Source of the DNA: Episyrphus balteatus
Lineage: Eukaryota; Arthropoda; Insecta; Diptera; Syrphidae
NCBI RefSeq assembly: GCF_945859705.1
Contig: NC_079135.1
Coordinates: 80,980,253 to 81,044,252 of the forward strand
Direction of reading: 5' to 3'
DNA length: 64,000 nucleotides
The position numbers and the translations under genes were made by a program. Each line of letters starts with the position of its first letter. The first letter of the stretch is position 1. The notes under the pieces were generated by a model. That model had not been told where the DNA came from, did not search any database, and worked only from the letters and a program-made list of their open reading frames with translations. This document shows positions 25,701 through 35,000 of this stretch, in pieces.

Positions 25701-27718
25701 CAAAACTAAGATTTTGGACTTAAACGGTTCTTTCACTCATCGATTCAATAACAGTCTCTTGTTTTGTGGAAATGCCTAGTTCGGGATCGGGTCAAAATTC
25801 TGGCTTCAAAATTCTGCTTTTCAAAATTCTGCTTTTTCAGCGAAAATTCTGTTTTTCAAAATTCTGCTTTTTTTCTATTCTGTTTTTCAAAATTCTGCTT
25901 TTTAAAATTCTGCTTTTCAAAATTCTGCCAGCATTATATTTGAACAAACAAAATTCTGCTAATTCTGTTTTTTTTTTTATAGCATATGCGCTGGCTAAAG
26001 AAAAATACACCTCATCAATGTAATTCAACATTGGTACTTTCCTAAATTTTTTTATTTAAGTGTCGCAAATATTTTTTGAAATGCATATACTGACTTTCTT
26101 TCAAATAAAATATGTATACTAATTGGAACCGATATTGTATATTCCTTTTCTTATTCAAATTTTTGAATATTCATCTAGAGGCACGGGTTAATGACCTCCA
26201 AAAAATTTGTTTTTGCTAAATTCCCCGTATTTAGGCCCTAAACTTTCGATCTGGGGGGTGTCACCCCCGAAAACATCACTTTGGGAAATAACGGACACCT
26301 TACTACTACATATGTACATGAATCGTTAAAAATTAGGAACTTTTTTTAATGATTTCTGTTGAATCAGTTTTATTAATTACAAAATGATTTACTTAGTATC
26401 TCTTTATATTTATATCCGGCTATTTCCGGTAGCCAAATTGTTTTATCAACTTTCTAGAATTATAATTACACAAGGTTAAATCGATCACTTGACTCTTAAA
26501 ATATCTAATTTATTTATAAATTAAAAAAAACTATTCAGAAATATCATTTACCTGAACAGAGTTGTGGATGTACTTTATTCCAATGACAACACCAATTCAC
26601 AAAGAAGCACAACATTGCACTGGCCAAGTTGAATGAAAGTGCAATTTATGACAATAATCAATAGAAAATTACTCTCCCTAGGCAGTAGTTAGAATTAGGA
26701 TATTCGCTTTTTTAAATATTCCTTTCATAGGAATGCACGAACAAAAAATATCAGGATAAGCCATTACCATCATCACGGGCTGAATGTGTTGACCTAATAA
26801 CATAGACATGCATATGCCCATGCCCACCAATACAACCCCAACGTAATTTTACCATCAGGACTGTCTTTAAATTTTGCATGACACCGATATACTGTGAGCT
26901 ATCATACTTTTACTATCGCTCATTTAATATTCTTTTAAAGTGTATAATGTGAATATAAGCTCATTTTCAAATTAAATAAAAGTTCAATATTTGCACTTAA
27001 AGTTGAGTTAATTATTGGCTATACGCGTTCTATTTAAGTTGTATAACATTTTTATTTTTTGACCTGGTTACAAGTGTTTTATCAATGAATACCGGCAGGC
27101 CCTTAGATACGGAACATATGTCATGAAACATGCACGTCAATGTTTTTTAGTGTTTTTGTCACTAACAAAATAAAAGTGAAATGGGGCATAAGAATAACGC
27201 TTTTAAAACAAATAAAAAATCAACAATGTTTAAGTTTGATTTTTAAGTTTCTAATGCAAGCACATCGACATCGGGTAATTGTCGATTATGATTGAAAAAG
27301 GTAGTCCGAAGATTCAAAGTCACTGCGTTCTTTTTTTTAATTTTTCACAGTACTTGATTTGATAGCAGAGAAAGAAATGTTCAACCTATCACAAGGAGTT
27401 GATTGTTGTCGCTTTTTTGAGGTTATATTGTGACAATTTGTATAATTAATATCACCTTAATATTATGAATATTTCAACAAGAAAATAACAATTATGTGTT
27501 ATCCGGTCTTGTATTTTCATTAATTTGTATTTTTATCTCAAATTCATTACATTTTAGTTTTTGTATAAAAAAAAGTACGTATACGCCACAGTGTACCAAA
27601 ATAATTATTAATTCTTTTTTGATGGATATCATAAAAAAATTGTTTTGCAAATTTAAAATTAACATTGATTTAATAACAACTTACCGTAAATACTTTCATT
27701 GTCATCGTGTCTGACCAT
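10751..27718 (-). CDS. Ctl2: Choline transporter-like protein 2 (SLC44A/CTL family), alternatively spliced
   Basis: Multi-pass plasma or mitochondrial membrane transporter of the choline transporter-like family. Constitutive exons: 21682-21804, 21264-21620, 13584-13749, 13293-13518, 12879-13221, 10915-11572, 10751-10854. First exon is 21905-21998 (starts MPGCCCSDSEEDE) or 27685-27718 (MVRHDDNESIYG); both end in the same phase. One of two alternative exons (16576-16694 or 16963-17306) follows. With 21905-21998 and the short exon the protein is 729 residues; with the long exon 804. Family marks: FKGP...CTD before the first membrane helix, a Cys-rich first extracellular loop (GCPTPQVCVAECP), many membrane helices, and the C-terminal signature FLCFLEDCERNDGSEEKPYFMS. 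All junctions are GT-AG and phase-consistent. Introns carry LINE, MITE and hairpin insertions. A further 5' UTR exon may lie near 34550. Confidence 0.93.
11573..12878. other. Ctl2 intron, no recognised element
   Basis: This 1.3-kb intron between the last two large membrane-coding exons is AT-rich. I see no conserved exon, strong hairpin or transposon protein in it. Confidence 0.5.
14084..14245. repeat. Palindromic repeat (MITE-like)
   Basis: The left end GGCGTGTTTTTTCTA and right complement TAGAAAAAACACGCC flank arms with CTCAGTAGCTACT-like and TTTTATTCG words that pair across the centre near 14160. Non-coding. Confidence 0.55.
14255..14720 (-). repeat. Dispersed repeat, inverted partner of 41430-41905
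   Basis: The complement of this stretch matches 41430-41905 by eye over several hundred bases. Shared words include TGTTTCGCCAGCATTAGAAA, CAGTCACTGTGGCGTATGTG, ACATACATCACTGAA and CTCCTCCC. No coding content. Confidence 0.7.
15030..15660 (-). repeat. Third copy of the 4440/57690 dispersed repeat family
   Basis: On the minus strand it reads GTGCGACCCCAGTCGTGCAT at one edge and AACGGTACCTGCCCTAGAACC inside, matching the other two copies. It is followed by GACGGAATTGCGAGACC, a word common near repeat ends (compare ACAGAATTCCGAGAAC near 19525). Confidence 0.6.
16576..16694 (-). other. Ctl2: Ctl2 alternative exon, short form
   Basis: The 119-base exon enters in phase 1 and leaves in phase 0. Joined to the exon ending at 21264 it reads SKPLSKRCVPSDVEG, close to the human SLC44A2 stretch in the first extracellular loop. 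Joined to the exon starting at 13749 it reads LNGVGEKIVEDV. TTATTAG acceptor and GTAAG donor. This looks like the ancestral form. Confidence 0.85.
16963..17306 (-). other. Ctl2: Ctl2 alternative exon, long form
   Basis: The 344-base exon also enters in phase 1 (reading FGNRCVWDF) and leaves in phase 0 (ENVQQ|GTGATT). It encodes 114 residues with cysteines placed like the short form's RCVP start, then a long hydrophilic stretch and YVSRLTGNLIQHF before VGEKIVEDV. It is open throughout and has a proper acceptor (AAAATAG) and donor. It is an alternative to the short exon, not an addition. Confidence 0.8.
17571..18430. mobile_element. TIR element in Ctl2 intron, 0.86 kb
   Basis: Left end AGCTGCGTTCCTTTGGAAAT and right exact complement ending at 18430 mark the borders; the inverted match resumes further in at AAGTTAAAAGAGCTTA. 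Near the left end lies an 80-base hairpin of ACTTTTTAGTACTTAAA and its complement. The body repeats the word CTTAAGTCGACATAAG-like in both directions. No transposase frame. AAT or TA flanks both ends. Confidence 0.65.
18700..19458 (+). mobile_element. LINE remnant, reverse-transcriptase C-terminal part with 3' tail
   Basis: The translated plus strand reads KNLGLLFNQTLTWDDHI and, after frame breaks, FNNVVRFVYDLRRFDHVS and TPEYLFEKLVFSRSQRS. These are hallmarks of the RT thumb and C-terminal region of jockey/CR1-type non-LTR elements. It is 5'-truncated, as usual for LINEs, and ends in an AATAAATAAATACAAATAC tail near 19458. Stops and frameshifts show it is dead. It lies in a Ctl2 intron, antisense to the gene. 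Confidence 0.85.
19459..21263. other. Ctl2 intron remainder
   Basis: AT-rich, with a word cluster of TTGCAAATAAAAAATT near 19790-19860 that resembles 37120-37430. No exon, RNA gene or clear transposon was seen. Confidence 0.45.
21999..23103. promoter_or_regulatory. Ctl2: Region upstream of the first Ctl2 exon (promoter 1)
   Basis: Gene-free stretch directly upstream of the MPGCCC exon. It contains a locally GC-rich patch (GACGTGCGCGGCGCACACTG near 22170) and must include a leader and promoter if this first exon has its own. No TATA box was assigned. Confidence 0.35.
23104..24761 (+). mobile_element. Tc1-like derivative rearranged into a 1.66-kb hairpin
   Basis: Ends CAGTGCGGTTCACATGGTTA and the complement are flanked by TA on both sides, as for Tc1/mariner insertions. 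The inverted match is not limited to the ends: it runs about 690 bases on each side (23104-23790 against 24070-24761) with very few differences. The 280-base spacer translates on the plus strand to a Tc1 transposase segment (NEKEFNLNRSHGYFHNFH, then RKGGVMVLGAI). The expected first catalytic Asp of the family motif SDE reads Asn here. The left arm itself encodes degraded helix-turn-helix-like text (IAKKIGRS). The 3' half of the transposase with the other catalytic residues is absent. Non-functional as a transposase. Confidence 0.85.
25300..25612 (+). repeat. 11-bp minisatellite (ACGCGTCCAAA)n
   Basis: About 28 imperfect copies of ACGCGTCCAAA, many keeping the MluI hexamer ACGCGT, with variants CGTCCTAAA, CACGTCCGAA and CATC. 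Because 11 is not a multiple of 3, every frame translates to an 11-residue repeat (KRVQNASKT-like), so the open frame across it is a by-product, not a gene. Confidence 0.9.
25790..25960 (+). repeat. 15-bp tandem array (CAAAATTCTGCTTTT)n
   Basis: About ten degenerate copies of AAAATTCTGCTTTTC with some indels. Non-coding. Confidence 0.85.
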
Positions 27719-27735
27719 TTTACATAGTGGAAGAC
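27685..27735 (-). other. Ctl2: Ctl2 alternative first coding exon
   Basis: The minus strand reads an acceptor (TTTATTTCAG), a short leader, then ATG and 34 coding bases (MVRHDDNESIYG) with donor GTAAGT. It ends in phase 1, as the 21905-21998 exon does, and so splices in frame to ERLQYDRKFKGP. The presence of an acceptor means an upstream non-coding exon exists. Evidence is consensus plus phase; no transcript was available. Confidence 0.6.
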
Positions 27736-29672
27736 CTGAAATAAATAAATAAACAAAACAAATTATTTTGAAGTTCGATGATAATTGAGTTTTACATAAT
27801 TTTGAGGATTTACAAAAATTAAATAATGTGTAGGTCGCTTATCCGTTTGCTAAAACAAAACTTAAGCATTTAAGTTCAACATAAACTCTAATGTGGCCGT
27901 TAACTTCAAAACTACCTGCATTTTATCGATATTTTGTATGGAAACATTGAAAATTAATCCGGCACGGGTAAACATAATGACATAATGATTTTTTCTAATT
28001 TATTTAGAAACTTTTGAGCCCGTATACATTTTGAAATTAAGCCTTGTTCAAAATAAGGGACGTCCTTATGTAGGTGGTATGTACCTACCTATAAAAAGGG
28101 GCTGTTATCAAAATTCTGCCGCGACTGAAATTCTTTTAAAGTTTTGTCAAAATTGCGCGGATAAACAATTTTGTTCATCCAACTTTTAGTCGCGATTCAT
28201 GTGAATTTTTATTAATGGATGACAATGCTCCCTATGTTTTGAGTTCTAGGTCACTGATCTCAAAACCAAGTTAAAAGAGTAAAAAAAAAACTAGTAATCA
28301 TCTCGGTTAAGTTCACAATTTTTTTTTCTCTACCACCTTGGTTGCTCTAATGTGAACAAAAAAAAAAAATACAAAACAAAACAAAAAACTAAACAATTTG
28401 TGGTTGAAATTTAAGATTAATTTTCCTCGCCAAGTAATGTATTTGTGCTTGTCTGTATCTCAGAAGTGAGAAGCTGCAACCCATTATAGACATGAAAAGT
28501 TTAATGAACGTGATCGCATCGCGAATCAACTTGTGGCTTCAAATTCCCAATTCAACATAATTTCAAATACAATGAAAATAAAAACAAACCAATGTGCGTG
28601 CATTTGTAACATTTTCTTTACGTAGACTTTTGTTACAGATATGGAACTTGAAAACCTTCGCCTAGATGCCACATATACATATAACCACATTTGAAATTAG
28701 CTCCTAATTTATAATTTTGTTTGTCAATGGCATGGAATTGTGAAAACAAACGTGAATTATTTTTTATGACAAGAAAGTTATGATTAAGTACAGTAAAGTT
28801 GTATAGGGTGGTACACATAAGAAGAATTAAAATCACTTTTTTTTAAAGTAGTAAATGTATTTAGATATAATGATTTAGTTTTATGTATTCATATTATGTA
28901 AGTTAATTCAAAAACAAAAATATAAAGGACTTCTTAATTTTTCATAAAGTAAAATATGTTTTTGGGTTTTTGTACCTAAGTAAATCTAGCATAGTCGAAA
29001 GCTAATTCATATCCATGATAAAAGCAAATCTAATTATAATAAGATATAGAATAGGGAGGAGGACAATCTTTTAAATGGAAAATAATTTTCAAGTAAAATA
29101 TTAGGAATAATGTTCATTATGCAAGCGTGCTAAAGCCAATTTGTAGTGCATTATTTATTTATCGACTCCATCTCATTTATTAGATGATATATACATAGCC
29201 AGTTTTTATTAATACATTTTTTTATTGATCCATAAGTTTATTGGTAATTATAATTAGACTTTGGAAGATTTACGACCACTTGAGAATTGCTTTCAGAATG
29301 ATTGCAGACCAGCACAAAAACATACCAAAGAACTTAAATCTTTGTGTGGCAAAATATAATTTAAGATAATTGTTCAATTTTTCTTTTGCTTTACGAGCTT
29401 ATTTTAAAAATTGAATTCACACTTTTATTTCTTTTACGGACTTCTTTTTTGTGACCAAATCACGTGTTGATAACAGGAAGAAAAAAGGGGCCCTATTTGT
29501 CATCCCTGTAGAACGTGTGTAACGTTTATAGTTATAGTTTGAGCACATACATACATAGCTTATTTCATAGGAAATTTTTTTTATATTGTAAGTTTTTTTG
29601 TTTTCTTTCTGAATTTTATATTCAAACAATAACATAAGTTTTTTTTTTGGGAGGCTTAATTAAACTATTAAT

Positions 29673-30557
29673 GTCGTTTTCCAAAATTCAAAAAGTGTCA
29701 CTCCTAGCTATATAATCAAATTCCAAAATTGAAAAAGGAGTGAATTTTTGGAGTGAATTCTTCACTTCCAAAATTTTGAAGGAGTGACGGAGTGATTAAG
29801 AATACTTCTACTTTTGACTTCATTGACTACTTGTCAAATTCTTGGATGGTTGTTTTAATTTTTTTTGTGAAGAAAATTATATTTATTTATAAAAAGAATC
29901 AATAAAGTATTGTAAAAAATCAATAAAAGTGAATTTAAAAGATTGTGTTATTATTTTACTTATTATTTATAGCGTTTTCGTTTGGTCGTCCGGGACTGTC
30001 CGGAATTCTCCCGAACGATTCTGAAACTGATCGTTTGGCACTCAATGACAGTTCTAATTCTGAAAAGAAGAGAAAATCGATTCCGAATTTTGAGGCAGAA
30101 TCAAAACCAGAATCACGCACACATGTTCACACTTAAGACGTCAAAGTAATGAAATGTCATTCTTTGTTGTTCATTTCTCAATTTTAAGATTTTTAACTAT
30201 GCCCAAACTTTAAACTATATTAAAATAATGTGAAGAAAACAAAACAAAAATAGATAACTTAATGATAATAAAAAAAATAAACAAAACAAAACTTTCATCA
30301 GACGTTCGCATTTGATGTTTCACAAATACAAAGAAACCCAAACTTCAGAATCAAAAAAAGTATCCAACTCTGATCGTTTGGCATTCCGGATCGGACAGTC
30401 CCGGACGCTTCTAAGAATTCCCAAACGAAAACGCTATTAGTATTACAAACACATGCAAAGTAAACGTCAAATCACACCACTTGTCAAATTCGTCATGAAC
30501 AAATTCCAAAATTGCACAACAAAGGAGTGATTCACTCCCATAATTTTGGAAAACGAC
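29673..30557. mobile_element. TIR element with a second TIR element inside
   Basis: Outer ends GTCGTTTTCCAAAATT (left) and complement (right), with AGGAGTGA words repeated near both ends. The inner unit (29970-30435) has ends TAGCGTTTTCGTTTGG and complement, and further matching CCGGGACTGTCCG and GATCGTTTGGCA blocks. The inner unit is flanked by TTA on both sides, a PIF/Harbinger-type duplication. Neither encodes a transposase. Confidence 0.7.
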
Positions 30558-32664
30558 TTAAGTTTTACAGAAGTAATTCATCATCTTTCCAGTCTTTCTC
30601 TTATTGAAGAGTACAAAACGAATTGGTTGATTTTTTGTTTTATGCATAGAATTGATTTGTTTGGGAGCAACTTTAACTAAAAAAATATTCAATTTAAATA
30701 GGAATGTTTGCGAAATTTGCACTTACATAAATGATAGATGCGGTCTTGCTCTCAATAAGCTGTTTATTTTTTTATTTTTTTCTATTAAAATTTACGTTTA
30801 TTTTAAGCACTGCAGGTCTTGTAGTAAAGCATTTGTTTTCTTTCATTATATTTCATTTCAGTTTAATTTATTTACTATTCATCTGATAAAAATTCGAGGC
30901 TGAATTTTTCGTATTTTGTTTTGCCTTTAGAAGGTTTCTTTTTACAAATTTCCACAAATACATATGTATCTATAAGATACATACATAATGTACATATGTA
31001 GGAATGTTTTTTGTGTTCTATTGTTACAGCAAAAAAAAAAAAGATAACGTTAAAAGAAATAATGCATCAACAAGCAAACATTAAACAACAAACGAAAGTG
31101 CCGCATACGACTCTGGGGTTAATTTATATGTACATATGTATATGCTTTTATAGTTTAAAAGCGAAATAGATGCCTACATTAGAGTAGATAAAAAATTCAG
31201 AATTTAGTTTAACTATAAACTAATTCATACCAATGAAATGTTAAAGATTTCAAGTTTATAATTTAAATCCTTTGTGAAAAAAAATGTAAAGAACAAGATA
31301 ATAAAAGAATGACTGGATCGCAAAGTTGTATAGCAATTTGAACTCAAGTGTGACCATAAAAGGAAGTTCAATAAACGATTTATTTAGGGGAAAAGCTTTA
31401 CCTTTGCGATGAATAGAAAAAAAGTTTATTTCAAAATGTTCAAGGAAATTTCTTTCTTTTTTACTTTTTAAAAAAGTCAAAAACACAACTAATATTTCTT
31501 ACTATTTAATAATTTAAAAACAAAAATAAATTAGGCTTGGTTTGACGGTATTTTATCGGAATTTTAAAAATAATAGATCGGGATTTCGAATCGGGATTTT
31601 TACAAGACGAAAATAACAATAGTACTTCAGGGGACTGGATTTTTAAACTTTTTTCGGGATTTTAGAAAAATGGGATTTTTAGAAAGATTAAAAAAATTTT
31701 AATTTCCATTCTAAGGAATACCCAAAATTCTTCTGAATGTAGGGACCTACCTTTAAAGATCTGATTTCAAAGAAGTAAATTATTGCCGTCTCGTCGTTGT
31801 TGAAATCATTTCAATAATATTTTTCGATTTGACATTTCCAAACATTAGAACTCATATGGTTGAATCAACATGTTTTGAAGTTCAATACATTCATATGTAT
31901 ATTAGGTATGGTCCGTGATTTATAGTGTAACAATTTTGTTTTTTATTTACAATCCCGACACATCTTTCAACAAGACCCCTCTTCTTTTTATGAGTCACGT
32001 CATTCTCTGCCTCATATGTTCCCGAATATGAGTCATTAGCCATGCATTTAATGCATAACCACTATCGCTCAGTAGCCAACATTTTTCTGTTCCCATTAGA
32101 CATATATATAAAAATGCTTGGGAGTTTATGTTACTATTGAACTTGAGCTGTGCCCCATATTTTTACATTACCACTAAAAATGGTAAAACCAGCTCTACAT
32201 TAAATTCAAAAATTTGGGCATTTGTGTTAAACAGATGAAAATTCATATCAAGCCGGAAATTCTACATACACATGGGCTATTCTGTTCAATGCAGTAGCAA
32301 TGTCTGCAGCGACTAATTGATGTCTAAAGACAGTGAAACATCTACATGGGTGAAAAGCTAGTACCGAATTATCTTAAAATACTTAACACTTTAAAATTGA
32401 GTAAAAAGTGTTTAACTTAAGGCTAGTTTAACACTTTAACACTTAAAAAATGCGTTAATTTGTCTATCAAGTCCAAACAATTATATTTGGAAAGTCTATA
32501 GGTAGAGTTTAATGATGCGTATTATCCTCAGATCATTTCTAAGAAAAAAAAAAAAAAAACACAAGACAAAACAACAAGAGAAAGAGACAGATGGAATTGA
32601 GGATAAAGATATAAGATGGCACAGACGGGGAAACATAGTTGAAAATTCTAGCATGTTATCGCAC

Positions 32665-32790
32665 TGATGGCTTCAGTTAAGCTGGCGATTTAAAAAAAAA
32701 ATGCTTAGCCAAACCTAGAGGTTGAACCCACTATTCCGGATTTGCAGTCAACTACCTATTCCTCTGTGCCATGGTCACCTGCATAACATT
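32665..32790 (-). repeat. tRNA-derived SINE remnant
   Basis: The minus strand reads ATGGCACAGAGGAATAGG, TTGACTGCAAATCC, then GTGGGTTCAACCTC, in the order and spacing of an A box, an anticodon arm of tRNA-Cys type (TGCA) and a B box. It is followed by a T-rich run and the tail TAAATCGCCAGCTTAACTGA. The arms no longer pair well, so it is not a functional tRNA. Confidence 0.55.
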
Positions 32791-33079
32791 TTTAAGAAAA
32801 TCATATCTCGCTCGAAAACTTATTCATGGTGTAGTTAACTGCGTACGAAAATAATAGAAAACCAGTACCTAGCTCAATGGAGTATAACTAAAAGTAGGAT
32901 TCCAAGTAAAGTCCAATTTAGCTGTAAACTAGTGAAAGTAATTAAGAGAATAATTACTCCCGAAATTATGTTGGCATTTATTTTATTTCAGCCAAAACAA
33001 TAGGTAATTACATTTACGTTTAAATCTAATCCGAAGATAAATCTTACGGACTAGAGACACTGCAGCGCTAAAAACTAAG

Positions 33080-33115
33080 TACAGTGGCTTCAGATAAGCT
33101 GGCGATTTAGAAAAA
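33080..33115 (-). repeat. Second copy of the SINE tail
   Basis: The plus strand GTGGCTTCAGATAAGCTGGC followed by GATTTA matches the SINE tail at about 32666-32692 with one or two changes. The tRNA-like head is missing, as in a 5'-truncated copy. Confidence 0.5.
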
Positions 33116-34549
33116 CACTGTCTTCAAACCGAAACCCATAACTACACCCATAATTACTCGACCAATTTGTATTATCTCCAGAGTATCAAACTATTATTTC
33201 TGAATACAACTCACGAATTCTTGTACTTAAATCTATTCGAATGTTACCTACGTACCTAGGTGAGGAAAACGAAGGTACCTTTGTTCTTCAATTTAGTGTT
33301 CGAAAAATGTTTACTCTTTGTTTGGCTTTGGTCATTTAGAGTTCAGGAATATGGCCAAATAATTGTTTTTCTGTTTTTTTTTATTATTGCACAAAAGGTG
33401 TTAAGAAGGTACCTTGAAACGAAAAACTAGGCTTAAAAATATTCTAGTTTTTTTTAAATAAAATTAAAATACATTAAAAGTATTTCAAAGTCGAAGGCGA
33501 AATTTCGATACTTTGAATCTTTTGTCTAGCGTTAAATTCAATGTCCCCTGACGAAATTTTAGAACCTTTATGTATAATGCACTATCGTACCAACTACGAA
33601 CAGAATTCTTCTTTGAACACTATGTTTTAACTATATAACACAAACCATAACTTAATAACTGAAAATGTTAATATTACAAATAATGGCTTTAAAATTATTT
33701 TTTATAATTTACATAAAAATTCTTGATAAATTATAATATTATGTACGCTAGAACCTTAGCTTGATTCAATAAATAAATAATTTTTTTCGAAGTTAGTAGG
33801 AATACCTTTCGAAAACCATGTACATATAATATCTAGCTAAACTATCTTGAATCTATCTTGAATCTTAATCAAGTATAAATAATAAATGAATACTTTTTAT
33901 AGCCGTTTATTTGCTCTTATTTTATCTACATCCACATTATGTACCTACTTAGAAAAAGTACCGACAATCGCTCTTTTTTCTTTATTGTTTTGCTTTGCAT
34001 TTTTAGAATTATGAGCAATCACTATTGCAGCGGGTCATATCCCGAAGCCAAACGCTACGAAGTAGCATTGTTCAAATTCCACTTAAGAAAAAAAAAAAAA
34101 CACAAAAAAAAAACAACTTTATCCAACTTGCAGTTCTGCATTTTATTAACTTAATGTCTACCTAGGTATACAAACGCGAACCTAAGGTTACAAAAACTCA
34201 CAAAACAATACTGTTTCTTTGTTTCATTTTCAAAAATCAAATTTCATCAAAATAAAAAAAATTACAATCAACCCATTTATTTCAATAAAAAAAAAGTATA
34301 GTTCTTTTTGCTTCCGAAAAGAAATTATTTAAACAATTAGTCATACATTTTTAGGCTTCCACTTCCCTTTTAAAGACCGATGACCATATACAAAATAAAA
34401 TCTGAATAAAACTCTTCAAATCACAAATTAACGATAATTTATAAATCATTAACTCGTCAAACAAAAGCAATTCTGTTTGTATTGTAAGACAGGTATTTAT
34501 CCCCAACCCGTCTCAAAAGAGTAAATAATATAATTTTATATTTGCTTAC

Positions 34550-35000
34550 CGTCTTTTGTATAAAAAAAAAAAAAGTGTTTCAATTAGATCAGACAAATAA
34601 CAATCAAAACCGTTATATTATTAACTTGATTTTAAGTTTGCACTTCTATTCACTGGAAGCACTAAGAAATAATAACAACTATGCACTTGCCCCAGCACAC
34701 CGCAGCAGAAATGTTTTATGCCACAATCACAGTGGTTCTTTGTTTACAACCACCTTACAGACTCTGCGCTGCTGCACGCATCATCACTTTACGTTTACAT
34801 ACAGACACACAAATTGCGGGTACTAATGACCTTTTGGATACACTGACTATACGACTTGGACTCTCTTGTTGGTCCTTTCTTATTCTTATCACAAATAAGA
34901 GAGATATCCAAGTCGGTTCGGCACCTTCTATATGGCAACAATTTCACTTTTTATCAACAACAACAAACAAAAAAAGAACAAACAGCAAAGAAGTACAAAA
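34550..35000 (-). other. Possible Ctl2 5' non-coding exon
   Basis: On the minus strand a strong donor (AAAGACG|GTAAGC, exon end 34550) follows a stretch about 300 bases long that is more GC-rich than its surroundings and has no long frame in that direction. It would supply the leader needed by the exon at 27735. The 5' boundary is not defined. Weak evidence. Confidence 0.25.

Larger units (their letters stand above)
24762..27684. other. Gene-free interval with two tandem arrays
   Basis: Contains an 11-base minisatellite (about 25300-25612) and a 15-base tandem array (about 25790-25960). The rest is AT-rich intronic sequence if the 27685 exon is used. Confidence 0.5.
27736..34549. other. Large gene-free interval
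   Basis: No supported exon. It holds a nested TIR element (29673-30557), a tRNA-derived SINE remnant (about 32665-32790) with a second tail copy (about 33080-33115), and short hairpins such as CGCGACTGAAA / TTTTAGTCGCG near 28120-28195. The rest is AT-rich. If the 34550 exon is real, this is intron. Confidence 0.45.

Noticed and set aside
32665..32790. A functional tRNA gene
   Set aside because: A- and B-box words are present, but acceptor and arm pairing is lost and the unit continues into a repeat tail, as in a SINE.
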